Shown: in pieces, positions 21,462-29,449 of the stretch
Numbering within the stretch: the first letter of the stretch is position 1
Layout: every line of letters starts with the position of its first letter
From: a virus
Length of the DNA stretch: 37,462 bases
Reading direction: 5' to 3' (one strand)
Virus record (IMG/VR): IMGVR_UViG_3300045994_000730
Location: 1-37,462 of that record
Made by a program: the position numbers and the translations under genes
The notes under the pieces: generated by a model
The model's input: only the letters and a program-made list of their open reading frames with translations
Database searches by the model: none
What the model was told of the DNA's origin: nothing

Positions 21462-22589
21462 ATGATGCAGTCCATGAGCAAAATAAAACCTTCAATCGCC
21501 GCCTGCCTGTTAGCGCTATCGCCTGATGACGATGGCGCTATTCAGCTATTTCCTGCTGGAGACTTTGATGCTCCGCGTGGTGCATTGCGTGGTCAAGGTC
21601 CATGGCATTTGTCTGCCGAATCTGCCAAACAGTTAATCATCGCCTGTGCACAACGGGCCAACGATATGCTGATTGATTACGAACACCAATTTTTGCACAG
21701 TGCTAAAAACGGTTTGCCGGTTCCTGCGGCGGGCTGGATCGATAGCGCTTCGTTGGAATGGCGGGACGATCCATCTGCTGCAACAGGTTTATTTGCCAAG
21801 CAGGTCAAATGGGTCGGTGATGCTTCGGCCAATATTGCCGCCGATATTTACCGCTACTTATCCCCTGTTTTTTCATACGATGCCAAGACCGGAACAGTAC
21901 TGGACATCATCAATGTCGCTTTAACCAATAGCCCGGCTATCGATGGCATGCAAGCCGTGACGATCGCCGCCGCCAGTTTTATGGCCTTAACCTCCACCCC
22001 TTTACCGGAGTCCGAAATGGATGAAGAAATTAGAGAGCGTTTGCTCTATGTGCTGAATTTGCCAACCCTGGCAACCGACGCCGATATTATTGCCGAGCTG
22101 GATAAAGCCAAGGCGTTATTGGCCAGCAACGTTACCGATACGGCAGCCACCAGCCTGGCGGATTTATGCACTGCCAAAAATGCAGAGATTGCAGCACTAT
22201 CGGTAAAGGTAAGTACTGAGGTAGATCCTACCCAATATGCACCGATTGCAGTTGTAATTGAGTTGCGTACTCGCCTGGCGGCTTTATCAACGACGGCTAA
22301 TGTTGACCAGGTCGAAAAACTGATAACTGAAGGCATAGCGAAGGGCAAGCTGATTGGCGAGTCTGAGCAGGCCTGGGCAAGAGCGGTAGGCAAAAAAGAT
22401 ATTGCCGCATTATCGCATTATCTGGACTCAGCTCAGCCGATTGCAGCCTTATCGGGAATGCAGTCCGGTGGAAAGGTGCCGGTTTCTGTTGAAACCGCTG
22501 CCTTGTCAGCAACTACAGAAGAACAGGCGGTCGCCGCACAATTGGGCATCAGCCATGAAGATATTGTTAAACAACGGAGCGCGAAATAA
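21462..22589 (+). CDS. Head protease with scaffold domain, Mu gpI-like
   Basis: The 375-residue protein matches the Mu I protease: SIAACLLALSPDDDGAIQLF, PAGDFDAPRGALRGQGPWHL, ANDMLIDYEHQFLHSAKNGL and PVPAAGWIDS, then RYLSPVFSYDAKTGTVLDII and VALTNSPAIDGM. The C-terminal 190 residues are helical and Ala-rich (scaffold). Candidate starts are ATG at 21462, 21465 and 21474; none has a strong Shine-Dalgarno. In Mu the same gene yields a separate scaffold protein from an internal start, and a matching start is visible here at 22017. Confidence 0.92.
   Translation: MMQSMSKIKPSIAACLLALSPDDDGAIQLFPAGDFDAPRGALRGQGPWHLSAESAKQLIIACAQRANDMLIDYEHQFLHSAKNGLPVPAAGWIDSASLEWRDDPSAATGLFAKQVKWVGDASANIAADIYRYLSPVFSYDAKTGTVLDIINVALTNSPAIDGMQAVTIAAASFMALTSTPLPESEMDEEIRERLLYVLNLPTLATDADIIAELDKAKALLASNVTDTAATSLADLCTAKNAEIAALSVKVSTEVDPTQYAPIAVVIELRTRLAALSTTANVDQVEKLITEGIAKGKLIGESEQAWARAVGKKDIAALSHYLDSAQPIAALSGMQSGGKVPVSVETAALSATTEEQAVAAQLGISHEDIVKQRSAK
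22017..22589 (+). CDS. Internal-start scaffold protein (Mu gpZ-like)
   Basis: In frame with the protease gene, ATG at 22017 is preceded by CGGAG (22006-22010) at a 6-nt distance, stronger than the signal for the full-length start. The product (190 residues, starting MDEEIRERLLYVLN) contains only the helical scaffold domain. Mu makes its Z scaffold this way. It would be needed in large amounts for prohead assembly. Confidence 0.68.
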   Translation: MDEEIRERLLYVLNLPTLATDADIIAELDKAKALLASNVTDTAATSLADLCTAKNAEIAALSVKVSTEVDPTQYAPIAVVIELRTRLAALSTTANVDQVEKLITEGIAKGKLIGESEQAWARAVGKKDIAALSHYLDSAQPIAALSGMQSGGKVPVSVETAALSATTEEQAVAAQLGISHEDIVKQRSAK

Positions 22590-23005
22590 TGACCGCATTA
22601 GCAGCAGAACGAAATACCAAAGAACGCTTTGGTGAAATTGAAGATTATTCAATGAAGGCCGCAACTATCGGTTACGCAGGTGGCATTGCCGTTATTGATG
22701 CCGGTTATGCAGCCCCTGGCAGAACAGCCACCGGCCTTATTGCCGTAGGGCGCTTTGAAGAAACCAAAGACAACTCTACCGGAGCTGCCGGTGCGATTGT
22801 TGTTCGTATCAAACGCGGCAAGTTCCGTTTTGCTAATTCAGCGGCAGGTGATTTGATTGCGCAGGCCAATGTCGGCGCTGATTGCTATATCGTCGATGAC
22901 CAGACTGTCGCCTTAACCAGCGCCACCAGCACCCGTTCACGCGCTGGCAAGATTGCCGGAGTTGATGCGTCCGGGGTTTGGGTTCAGATGGGCTTGGGAC
23001 TGTAA
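22589..23005 (+). CDS. Capsid decoration or cement-like protein
   Basis: The 138-residue protein contains KAATIGYAGGIAVIDAGYAA and then ATGLIAVGRFEETKDN. It is beta-rich, lies between scaffold and major capsid, and resembles the small DUF2190-type capsid-associated proteins of Mu-like siphophages. The ATG overlaps the upstream stop. A structural role is inferred from position and pattern. Confidence 0.72.
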   Translation: MTALAAERNTKERFGEIEDYSMKAATIGYAGGIAVIDAGYAAPGRTATGLIAVGRFEETKDNSTGAAGAIVVRIKRGKFRFANSAAGDLIAQANVGADCYIVDDQTVALTSATSTRSRAGKIAGVDASGVWVQMGLGL

Positions 23006-23043
23006 AGTCGCCAACGTCGTCGTTAATTATTTAGGAAAATAAC

Positions 23044-23937
23044 ATGCAAATTACATCTTCAGCATTACGCGCGCTCAGCCAGGGCTTTCAAGCGGCGTTT
23101 TTAAAAGGTATTGAATCGGTAGATCCGAAATGGCCATTGGTGGCTATGGAAGTCTCTTCCAAGCACAAGATCGAAAATTATGGCTGGATGAAAGATCTAC
23201 CCGGTATGCGTGAGTGGACCGGCGACCGGGTTATTCACAACCTTGAAGCGATCAATTACCAAATCATCAACAAGCATTTTGAACATACCATCGGCGTAGA
23301 TCGAGATGATATTGAAGATGATGTACTGGGCATTTACTCTAACCGTTTCGCCATGCAAGGTGAAGTGGCAGCGGCGCATCCGGACACGCTGGTCTGGCAG
23401 TCTCTATTGGCGGCATTTGCAACAGTTGGGTTAGATGGCCAATACTTTTTTGATACTGACCATGTTGGCTATGATATTAATGGCATTGAAGTGACCTATG
23501 CAAATATGGCAGCCGGTGCGAGCGCACCCTGGTTTCTGATGGATTTGTCCCGTACCTACATGAAACCGCTGGTATTACAGCGTCGTCAGGAAGTGCGTTT
23601 TGTACAAAAAACGCAGGAAGATGACGAGTCTGTGTTTAATGCTCGTACTTTTAAGTATGGTGCTGATGCCCGCTATAACGTCGGTTATGGTTTCCATCAG
23701 CTGGCTTATGCTGGAAAAGTGGCATTGGATGCAACCAGTTATTCAGCTGCTAGAATTGCCATGGGTGCCCAGCGCAAACCGGATGGTTCCAGCATGAATG
23801 TCATGCCAACTCATTTGTTAGTGGGCCCTACTGGTGAAGCAGCTGCTCGTGCAGTACTTAAATTGGAATATGTTAATGGTAGTACTAACCCTTGGTACAA
23901 CTCAGCTGAGTTGGTTGTTGTTCCGGCTCTGGGTTAA
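23044..23937 (+). CDS. Major capsid protein, Mu gpT-like
   Basis: The 297-residue protein matches the Mu-like major head subunit: LRALSQGFQAAFLKGIESVD, then YGWMKDLPGMREWTGDRVIH, NKHFEHTIGVDRDDIEDDVL and FFDTDHVGYD. The C-terminal MPTHLLVGPTGEAAARAVLK is typical. Expected HK97 fold. Ribosome-binding site TTAGGAAA precedes the ATG. Confidence 0.94.
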   Translation: MQITSSALRALSQGFQAAFLKGIESVDPKWPLVAMEVSSKHKIENYGWMKDLPGMREWTGDRVIHNLEAINYQIINKHFEHTIGVDRDDIEDDVLGIYSNRFAMQGEVAAAHPDTLVWQSLLAAFATVGLDGQYFFDTDHVGYDINGIEVTYANMAAGASAPWFLMDLSRTYMKPLVLQRRQEVRFVQKTQEDDESVFNARTFKYGADARYNVGYGFHQLAYAGKVALDATSYSAARIAMGAQRKPDGSSMNVMPTHLLVGPTGEAAARAVLKLEYVNGSTNPWYNSAELVVVPALG

Positions 23938-23940
23938 GTC

Positions 23941-24249
23941 ATGATTCGCATCATAGCCAGAAATGACGGTTTTAGACGATGCGGAGTTGCGCATTCGGTC
24001 AATCCTACAGATTGGCTGGACGAGCGGTTTAGCGCGGATGAATTGGAGATCCTGCTCAATGAGCCGATGCTGATGGTTGAGGCTGTCGCTGACCTGATTG
24101 ATGATGAACCAGGCGATAAAGGCTTAGTTGATCCAAAAACCGAGGCTGCGATAGTCATTGATGAACCTGTTGTTGATGCTGATATTGCAGATAAGGCTGA
24201 AGAGCCGTCTACAATCGATGACAAAGCTACTAAAACCAGTAAAAAATAA
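23941..24249 (+). CDS. Mu gp35/FluMu HI1506-like protein
   Basis: The 102-residue protein begins with RIIARNDGFRRCGVAHSVNP and TDWLDERFSADELEILLNEP, then MLMVEAV, the conserved N-terminal domain of the gp35-like family. The rest is an acidic tail, rich in Asp, Glu and Lys. It lies directly after the major capsid gene as in Mu. Function unknown. Confidence 0.82.
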   Translation: MIRIIARNDGFRRCGVAHSVNPTDWLDERFSADELEILLNEPMLMVEAVADLIDDEPGDKGLVDPKTEAAIVIDEPVVDADIADKAEEPSTIDDKATKTSKK

Positions 24250-24258
24250 GGAATAGCT

Positions 24259-25902
24259 ATGCCTGCGCCGCTCATTGGATCAGTTCTAACCCCTGATAAA
24301 ACTCCGCCTACTGCGCCCGGTACGCCTGTCATTACCAATGCGCTATCTAATGAGACGGTTACTGTAACAGTAACGGCCTCTACCGATGCAGTAGGCGTGG
24401 CAGGTTATGCGGTGTTTTTAGATGGAAATGTTGCTGAGGCGGGCCGCAGTGCATCAGTTGTTATTAATTTGACTAAGGTTCCAGCTGGATCACATAGCGT
24501 GGTGGTTAAGGCGTTTGATAAAGCAGGAAATTATTCACTACCGAGTGCAGCTAGCGGATTTAATATTCCTGTGCTGAATAAGGGTAAATTAATCAGTAAT
24601 CCATCTATACCCACATTATCAGCATTAACTGCTGCTATTACTGAGGGGTTATATTCTCAAACAATCACGGTTTTAGGCGATAGCACTGGCTACAATACAT
24701 GGATGTGGGTATATAAACTTGGACAACTATTTGCGGCTACATATCCTACATTGCGCGTTGAGTATGAGTTATTTGATACCACCAACGCAACTCCTGCATT
24801 TTGGGATTACGCCGCTCCCGAAGTACTCAATGCTGGTAACACTGGAGCCAGATCAATTAGATTCACCGGAGTACGTGGGCGCAATATAACAGCTGCATTG
24901 GTAGGCGCTATTACAGGTGATGCTGATGTATCTGCTCAAGTAGCGATGGATAGTTGGAGTTCAGCAAGACAGTCAATCGTTAGCAGATATGATATAGCAG
25001 CTGGGGGATTCAACTTTTATCAAGAATCTGGAACGCTTGGGGTGGAACTATTGGCATCAGGATATGCAAATAAAACGGCAACAGTATTTACTGGTTTTAC
25101 CAATGGACAAGTGGCATGGGTTAGATTTACTTATGTTGCGGCTTCTGGATTGATTACATTTTATACATCAACAGACGGGGTTGCCTGGGTACAACTGGGC
25201 GCAACGGTATCTGCAACGGTTGTAGGTGCATTTGTACAGATTGCTTTAAAAGACTATGAAATTGGGTCAAAAAATGGACCAAGTACGGGTGGCCCAGGCA
25301 TAGATAATGCATTAACAGGAAATATTTACAATGTGAGGATTAGGCAAGGCATCAATGGTCCTGTTATGAATCCACAGCCTATTGAGTCATGGTATGAGTA
25401 CTTCGGTGGCGGATCATCCTTAGCTGGAAGCCAAACCTTATATATTAAAAATGGGTCTGTTCCTGGCGCAACACTGAGTTTTTTAAACACTACTTTAACA
25501 ATTAATAAACAAGTACAAGACTCACAACCCAATATAGTTTTTTTATCTTGCTCACATAATGACCTGAGCGCTATAGATAAAAACTATTTTACAAGCTGGT
25601 CTACGTATATAGCAGCAATAAAAGCACGTAGCAGTGAATGTGCAATTTGTATACTTACCCAAAATCCAAATGCGGCGGGGGCTGCATTTATAGAATCACA
25701 TGGGAAACGTGCTAAGAGATTAATTACATATGCCCAATCTAATAACTTAGCATATATAGATACTTTTACTGAATTTGTAAGATCACCACTAGGCATTGAA
25801 GCTTTAACTGGACTGCCTGAAAACATAGATGGACTAGGAGTTCACCCTAATGCAACGGGGAGTAAGCTATGGGCGGATACTATATTTAATTGTTTCCAAT
25901 GA
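24259..25902 (+). CDS. Ig-like/LamG-like/SGNH-hydrolase protein in the capsid module
   Basis: A 547-residue protein. Residues about 15-105 form an Ig- or Fn3-like domain (TPPTAPGTPVITNALSNETV, VGVAGYAVFLDGNVAEAG, SHSVVVKAFDKAGN). SGNH block I is at residues 140-142 (VLGDSTGY, S142). A beta-rich LamG-like segment follows at about 200-365. The last third has SCSHNDLS (N434, D435) and IDGLGVHPNATGSKLWAD (D524, H529), the SGNH catalytic blocks, with an extra two residues between Asp and His. It could be a virion-attached esterase that modifies surface sugars. Lower GC than its neighbours. The start is at 24259 after AAGGAAT. Confidence 0.78.
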   Translation: MPAPLIGSVLTPDKTPPTAPGTPVITNALSNETVTVTVTASTDAVGVAGYAVFLDGNVAEAGRSASVVINLTKVPAGSHSVVVKAFDKAGNYSLPSAASGFNIPVLNKGKLISNPSIPTLSALTAAITEGLYSQTITVLGDSTGYNTWMWVYKLGQLFAATYPTLRVEYELFDTTNATPAFWDYAAPEVLNAGNTGARSIRFTGVRGRNITAALVGAITGDADVSAQVAMDSWSSARQSIVSRYDIAAGGFNFYQESGTLGVELLASGYANKTATVFTGFTNGQVAWVRFTYVAASGLITFYTSTDGVAWVQLGATVSATVVGAFVQIALKDYEIGSKNGPSTGGPGIDNALTGNIYNVRIRQGINGPVMNPQPIESWYEYFGGGSSLAGSQTLYIKNGSVPGATLSFLNTTLTINKQVQDSQPNIVFLSCSHNDLSAIDKNYFTSWSTYIAAIKARSSECAICILTQNPNAAGAAFIESHGKRAKRLITYAQSNNLAYIDTFTEFVRSPLGIEALTGLPENIDGLGVHPNATGSKLWADTIFNCFQ

Positions 25903-26309
25903 CCTACTGCACTGCCCAAAACCTAATCGACCGCTTTAGTCAATCTGAACTGATCCAGAATACCAATCGCGACAATTCAGCAACGACGATTAACACAACT
26001 GTACTCGACCAGGCTATCGCCGATGCGACAGCAGAGATCAATGGTTATTTGACTGCTTATCTGCCTCTGGCGATTATTCCCGCTAACCTGGTGCGGATTT
26101 CTTGCGATATAACGCGTTATTATCTGACTGACGATCAAGTCATTCCTCGCGTTGATATGCTGTATAAGTCAGCCATCGATTACTTAAAATTGGTAGCTGC
26201 CGGAAAAATCCCATTAGCGCCTGATTTGACTGGTCAGGTCGATATGCCTACCGAAGCGTTGGTAGACTTCTCTTCCAGTCCGTCAGTCTTTAGCCGAAAC
26301 AACTATTAA
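25899..26309 (+). CDS. Mu gp36-like protein (DUF1320)
   Basis: The 136-residue protein matches DUF1320: TYCTAQNLIDRFSQSELIQN, then LDQAIADATAEINGYLTAYL, and ISCDITRYYLTDDQ. It is a head-tail joining protein candidate. The ATG at 25899 overlaps the SGNH gene stop (ATGA), which is preferred over the slightly longer frame. Confidence 0.9.
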   Translation: MTYCTAQNLIDRFSQSELIQNTNRDNSATTINTTVLDQAIADATAEINGYLTAYLPLAIIPANLVRISCDITRYYLTDDQVIPRVDMLYKSAIDYLKLVAAGKIPLAPDLTGQVDMPTEALVDFSSSPSVFSRNNY

Positions 26310-26427
26310 ACCTGCCGCATAAGGTAATTTTTACCTAACAAACTACTTCCGAACTCGCTCGCATTCCTCGCTAGACTGCATCCGCCTACACTGTAGGCAT
26401 GCAACCAAATACCCCAAAAATCTTTTC
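26310..26427 (+). promoter_or_regulatory. Late gap with hairpins and the second 18-mer
   Basis: AGGTAA (26322-26327) pairs with TTACCT (26331-26336). The repeated 18-mer (26339-26356) follows, and GCCTAC (26384-26389) pairs with GTAGGC (26393-26398) over ACT. Together with the gap before the protease gene this suggests a shared late control module. Confidence 0.45.
26339..26356 (+). repeat. Repeated 18-mer, copy 2 (before gp37 gene)
   Basis: CAAACTACTTCCGAACTC, 16 of 18 identical to 21413-21430. It is 72 nt before the ATG at 26428, while the first copy is 32 to 44 nt before the protease start. Confidence 0.7.
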
Positions 26428-26853
26428 ATGAGTACGCTACGCCAGCTAATGGAGACGCGTATTCGCGCCCAAATTCCGGCTTTTAAAGAGGTTGCTGGAG
26501 CTGCCGATCTGGGTAGTATTTTAGCCGGTCGAGTATCTGCGCCTGGCTGCTATCTATTCACCGAACGCGATACCGCTGGAGCCAACTCGTTAATCAATGG
26601 CGTCAGTCAGCGCGTGGTTGAACTGATGGCCATCGTGACAGTCGTTCGCAATGTTCGTGACGCACGCGGTACCGATGCAGATGACGAAAACAAGCTGCTG
26701 CGTAATTTGGTCAGTGCTGCCCTGCTCAACTGGACTCCTGACGCCACTCATGAGCCACTGGAATATGTAGGCGGTCAGGCAATCTCATTTGCCAACGGTT
26801 TTTTGTTTTACAAAAGCACCTACTCAACCGCAACGCAGATCCGGGCGGTTTAA
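26428..26853 (+). CDS. Mu gp37-like protein, tail terminator candidate
   Basis: The 141-residue protein contains METRIRAQIPAFKEVAGAAD, APGCYLFTERDTAG and QRVVELMAIVTVVRNVRDAR, as in the gp37 family. It lies between the gp36-like gene and the tail tube, where a tail terminator or joining protein should be. The exact role is inferred. Confidence 0.82.
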   Translation: MSTLRQLMETRIRAQIPAFKEVAGAADLGSILAGRVSAPGCYLFTERDTAGANSLINGVSQRVVELMAIVTVVRNVRDARGTDADDENKLLRNLVSAALLNWTPDATHEPLEYVGGQAISFANGFLFYKSTYSTATQIRAV

Positions 26854-27045
26854 GTGGCTGAAGCATCAAAAACTTGCCATCGCTGTAACTCGGTAATGAT
26901 TTATATCTCTGGAGTCATAAGATCTGTGTATCAGTGTTATGCGTGTGGAGCAAGCGTAGTTGATAAAGCTATTGATTTTTCGAGCGTGACTATTGATCTG
27001 GATGAGGCGCCTGAAGTTAACGATGACCACTGGACGTTTTACTAA
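26854..27045 (+). CDS. Small zinc-ribbon protein
   Basis: A 63-residue ORF starting with GTG at 26854 immediately after the previous stop. It has CHRC (residues 8-11) and CYAC (28-31), a CxxC-CxxC zinc ribbon with SVMIYISGVIRSVYQ between, and an acidic C-terminal tail ending DDHWTFY. No equivalent in Mu. It lies in a run of tightly packed small genes (TAATG overlap with the next). Confidence 0.6.
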   Translation: MAEASKTCHRCNSVMIYISGVIRSVYQCYACGASVVDKAIDFSSVTIDLDEAPEVNDDHWTFY

Positions 27046-27287
27046 TGGCTAACTGGTCAGATGCGCTTGCCGCGCTAAAGAAATATGAGCATGTTGCGCT
27101 GGAAGAGTGGGAGGGTAAGCAAGTGCTTGAGTTTAGCCCTGGCATGCGAGAGCGCGATAAATCGAAATGCTTTATTTTTATACGTACCGTACCTTATTTT
27201 GCTGACGTCAACCGCCGGTTTTGGAAGCCAACTCAAGAAGATATGCTTAAAGAAACGTGGATTATCGGCAGTCAGTGCCTTTTCTAA
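27045..27287 (+). CDS. Hypothetical protein
   Basis: An 80-residue ORF overlapping the previous stop (TAATG). It has SDALAALKKYEHVALEEWEG, then CFIFIRTVPYFAD, a mixed helix-strand pattern. No family recognised. The tight packing supports the frame. Confidence 0.55.
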   Translation: MANWSDALAALKKYEHVALEEWEGKQVLEFSPGMRERDKSKCFIFIRTVPYFADVNRRFWKPTQEDMLKETWIIGSQCLF

Positions 27288-27310
27288 CACAAATTAAACT
27301 GGAGAGATTT

Positions 27311-27487
27311 ATGGCTGAGCCAACACCTGATGTATCTGTGCATCTTGACCCGCATGCTGGGCAAGCGGGAACTTTTATTTTTGATCCTCTAACGGGTAAC
27401 CGTATCTCTGCTGATCAATATCAACCACCCGAGCCTAGCCCTGCGCCCAATCCGGCTAAGTCTCCTATTGCCGAGGATAAAATCTAA
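27311..27487 (+). CDS. Small Pro-rich hypothetical protein
   Basis: A 58-residue ORF with GGAGAG before its ATG at 27311. N-terminus DVSVHLDPHAGQAGTFIFDP, then LTGNRISADQY and a Pro-rich tail (PPEPSPAPNPAKSP). Position just before the tail tube resembles the small gp38-like genes of Mu-like phages, but there is no clear similarity. It ends 1 nt into the next ATG. Confidence 0.55.
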   Translation: MAEPTPDVSVHLDPHAGQAGTFIFDPLTGNRISADQYQPPEPSPAPNPAKSPIAEDKI

Positions 27488-28701
27488 TGGCTCAAGCTAC
27501 TCGTAAGCGCGTTATTTTAGTAAAACTGGAACCTACCTACGGGACAGACTCTGTACCTGTTGCTGCTGATGCAGTGTTATGCAGTAATTTATCAATCACT
27601 CCACTGGAAGGATCATCAGTTGAGCGTGATTTCATCCGTCCGTATTTTGGCGCATCCGGATCGATTAGGGTAGAAAACTTTGCCTCACTGAGTTTTGATA
27701 CTGAGATTGCTGGATCTGGAACGCCAGGTGTTGAGCCGGAATGGGGTTCATTGCTTAAGTCATCAAACTTTTCAGCTTATCCAACAGCATCAGCGATAAC
27801 AGGAACAGCAATTGTAGGTGGCACTACAACTACGATTAAGTTGCCGGTGACTATGACATCACCGGCAACCGCTACTTCAGTCGTTGATGATTTCTACACG
27901 GGGATGACTGTTAGTATTACAGCGGGCACAGGGAGTGCGCAAGCGGTTAGCTCTGGCGAAATTATCAGTTATATCGGTGCAACCCGTATAGCTACCGTTG
28001 CTGTACCATTTACTGTTGCACCTGATGCGACCAGTGTATTCAGCATTGGAGCAAATGTAATCTACAGACCCAACTCTGATTTTGGTATTGCTACAGCGAA
28101 TACTTCATCATCAATTTATTTTAATGTTGATGGAGTGCGCCACGTCCTGCTTGGTGCGCGCGGTACAGTGAGTTTTGATCTGTCGGCCAAAGCCATCCCT
28201 AAGATGAAGTGGAAGTTTACCGGTTTACTTGCGACGGTGATGGTTTCTGACCAGGCATTGCCAACGGCTGATTTTACTGGCTGGCAAACCCCTGTTACCG
28301 CTTCCGCCGCTAATACAACTGATCTTAATATACTGGGCTATGTAGGCGCAGTACTTCAAACACTGACATTTGATATCGCTAATACAGTAATCCATCGCCA
28401 GCTGATCGGCTCTGAGTCAATTTTAATTACCGATCGCAAGCCTGCTGGCACGGTAGCAATTGAAGCGACCTCGGTTGCCGCCAAAGACTGGTGGGCGCTC
28501 GCTAAAGCTGCAGGTACCGGACAATTCTGCGTCAAGCATGGCTCAGTGGCTGGTAATATTTTTGGTATTACAGCGCCTAAGGCTCAAATTAAAGATCCAA
28601 AATACTCGGATTCTGAGGGTGTCAATATGTTTGATTTTGGTCTGGAGCTAATCCCCTTTAGCCCGGCCGGGAATGATGAAATTAGGATTTGCAGTAAATA
28701 A
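27487..28701 (+). CDS. Tail tube protein, siphovirus type
   Basis: The 404-residue protein begins RKRVILVKLEPTYGTDSVPV and contains SNLSITPLEGSSVERDFIRP, FASLSFDTEIAGSG, GVEPEWGSLLKSSNFSAY and a C-terminal VNMFDFGLELIPFSPAG, a pattern of siphophage tail tubes. Residues about 105-190 form an inserted Ser/Thr-rich beta domain (ITGTAIVGGTTTTIKLPVTM), possibly Ig-like. It replaces the contractile-tail sheath and tube genes of Mu, so the tail should be non-contractile. Confidence 0.84.
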   Translation: MAQATRKRVILVKLEPTYGTDSVPVAADAVLCSNLSITPLEGSSVERDFIRPYFGASGSIRVENFASLSFDTEIAGSGTPGVEPEWGSLLKSSNFSAYPTASAITGTAIVGGTTTTIKLPVTMTSPATATSVVDDFYTGMTVSITAGTGSAQAVSSGEIISYIGATRIATVAVPFTVAPDATSVFSIGANVIYRPNSDFGIATANTSSSIYFNVDGVRHVLLGARGTVSFDLSAKAIPKMKWKFTGLLATVMVSDQALPTADFTGWQTPVTASAANTTDLNILGYVGAVLQTLTFDIANTVIHRQLIGSESILITDRKPAGTVAIEATSVAAKDWWALAKAAGTGQFCVKHGSVAGNIFGITAPKAQIKDPKYSDSEGVNMFDFGLELIPFSPAGNDEIRICSK

Positions 28702-28710
28702 CCATAACTG

Positions 28711-28735
28711 AGCGAGGTGTTAAATCCTCGCTTTA
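28711..28735 (+). terminator. Hairpin between tail tube and chaperone gene
   Basis: AGCGAGG (28711-28717) pairs with CCTCGCT (28726-28732) over 8 nt, followed by only three to five T. A weak terminator or mRNA-stabilising hairpin that could keep tube expression above that of downstream genes. Confidence 0.5.
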
Positions 28736-28759
28736 TTAACGACTTTTAAAGGGTAAAAA

Positions 28760-29107
28760 ATGGCATTCGTTATAAAAAAAGATAAAAGCTACCTCTGGCC
28801 ATGCGTCATTTCTGAGCCGGTTGATGGCGGCGGTTTTAACGACCAAAAGGTTCGGGTTAAATTTAAGATGTTAAGCCAATCTCGGATTGATGAGGTAGTT
28901 AAAAACGAAGCGGAAGAAGATGCGGACATTTTATCGGACGTTTTGATCGGTTGGGATGACGAAGCATTTAAGGATGAAACGGGAGCTTCCCTGGCTTTCA
29001 ATCAAGAGAATAAAGACTTGATTTTATCAGTGCCGTTTGTTCGTGGGGCATTGATCAAAGGCTTCTTTGAGTCTATAGCCGGTAAGGCATTTAAAAGAAA
29101 AAACTAA
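28760..29107 (+). CDS. Tail assembly chaperone (G-like)
   Basis: The 115-residue protein (KVRVKFKMLSQSRIDEVVKN, ADILSDVLIGWDDEAFKDET, NQENKDLILSVPFVRGALIK) matches the G-type chaperone before siphovirus tape measures. It ends KRKN at a -1 slippery site, A AAA AAC, one codon before the stop, and is expected to make a longer G-T product by frameshifting. Start at 28760 after AAAGGGT. Confidence 0.85.
   Translation: MAFVIKKDKSYLWPCVISEPVDGGGFNDQKVRVKFKMLSQSRIDEVVKNEAEEDADILSDVLIGWDDEAFKDETGASLAFNQENKDLILSVPFVRGALIKGFFESIAGKAFKRKN
29098..29104 (+). promoter_or_regulatory. -1 programmed frameshift site A AAA AAC
   Basis: In the zero frame the codons are AGA AAA AAC TAA, so A|AAA|AAC is in the right register for simultaneous slippage. 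After a -1 shift the frame continues as CTA ATC GAA GCG... and runs open to 29448. The downstream frame has no ATG/GTG start with a ribosome-binding site near its beginning. This is the layout of G/GT genes. Confidence 0.85.
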
Positions 29108-29448
29108 TCGAAGCGGCTGAATATTACTGCAATCAGTCGCAAAGTAATAATACCGAACAGCTGGATGATGATGCCGCGCTGTTCGGCTTGATCCTTCCGG
29201 ATCTGGATGATACTCCGGAACACTTCGAAATATTCAAAGAGCATCTTCCAGTTTTAGAAGCATTTTTTTTACTGGATGGCTGCGCCTGGAACTGCTCGGA
29301 TATGGGCGTGATGATTGGTCTGGATTATCCAGCCGCCAAGGTGATTTGGGAGTATGCCGGGATCAGGTTATCACCTGATGTTTTTCGTGGGGTAATGACC
29401 TTTAGTCGCACTGTAGCTGATGAGTTAAACAAAAAGAGGAAAAAGTGA
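29104..29448 (+). CDS. T part of the G-T tail chaperone, read by -1 frameshift
   Basis: Read in the -1 frame from 29104: LIEAAEYYCNQSQSNNTEQL and on to DGCAWNCSDMGVMIGLDYPA and ELNKKRKK, 114 residues. The fused G-T protein would have about 229. The T part resembles small DUF1799-like proteins located before tape measures. An independent start at TTG 29188 is possible but lacks a ribosome-binding site. Confidence 0.8.
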   Translation, partial: LIEAAEYYCNQSQSNNTEQLDDDAALFGLILPDLDDTPEHFEIFKEHLPVLEAFFLLDGCAWNCSDMGVMIGLDYPAAKVIWEYAGIRLSPDVFRGVMTFSRTVADELNKKRKK

Positions 29449-29449
29449 C

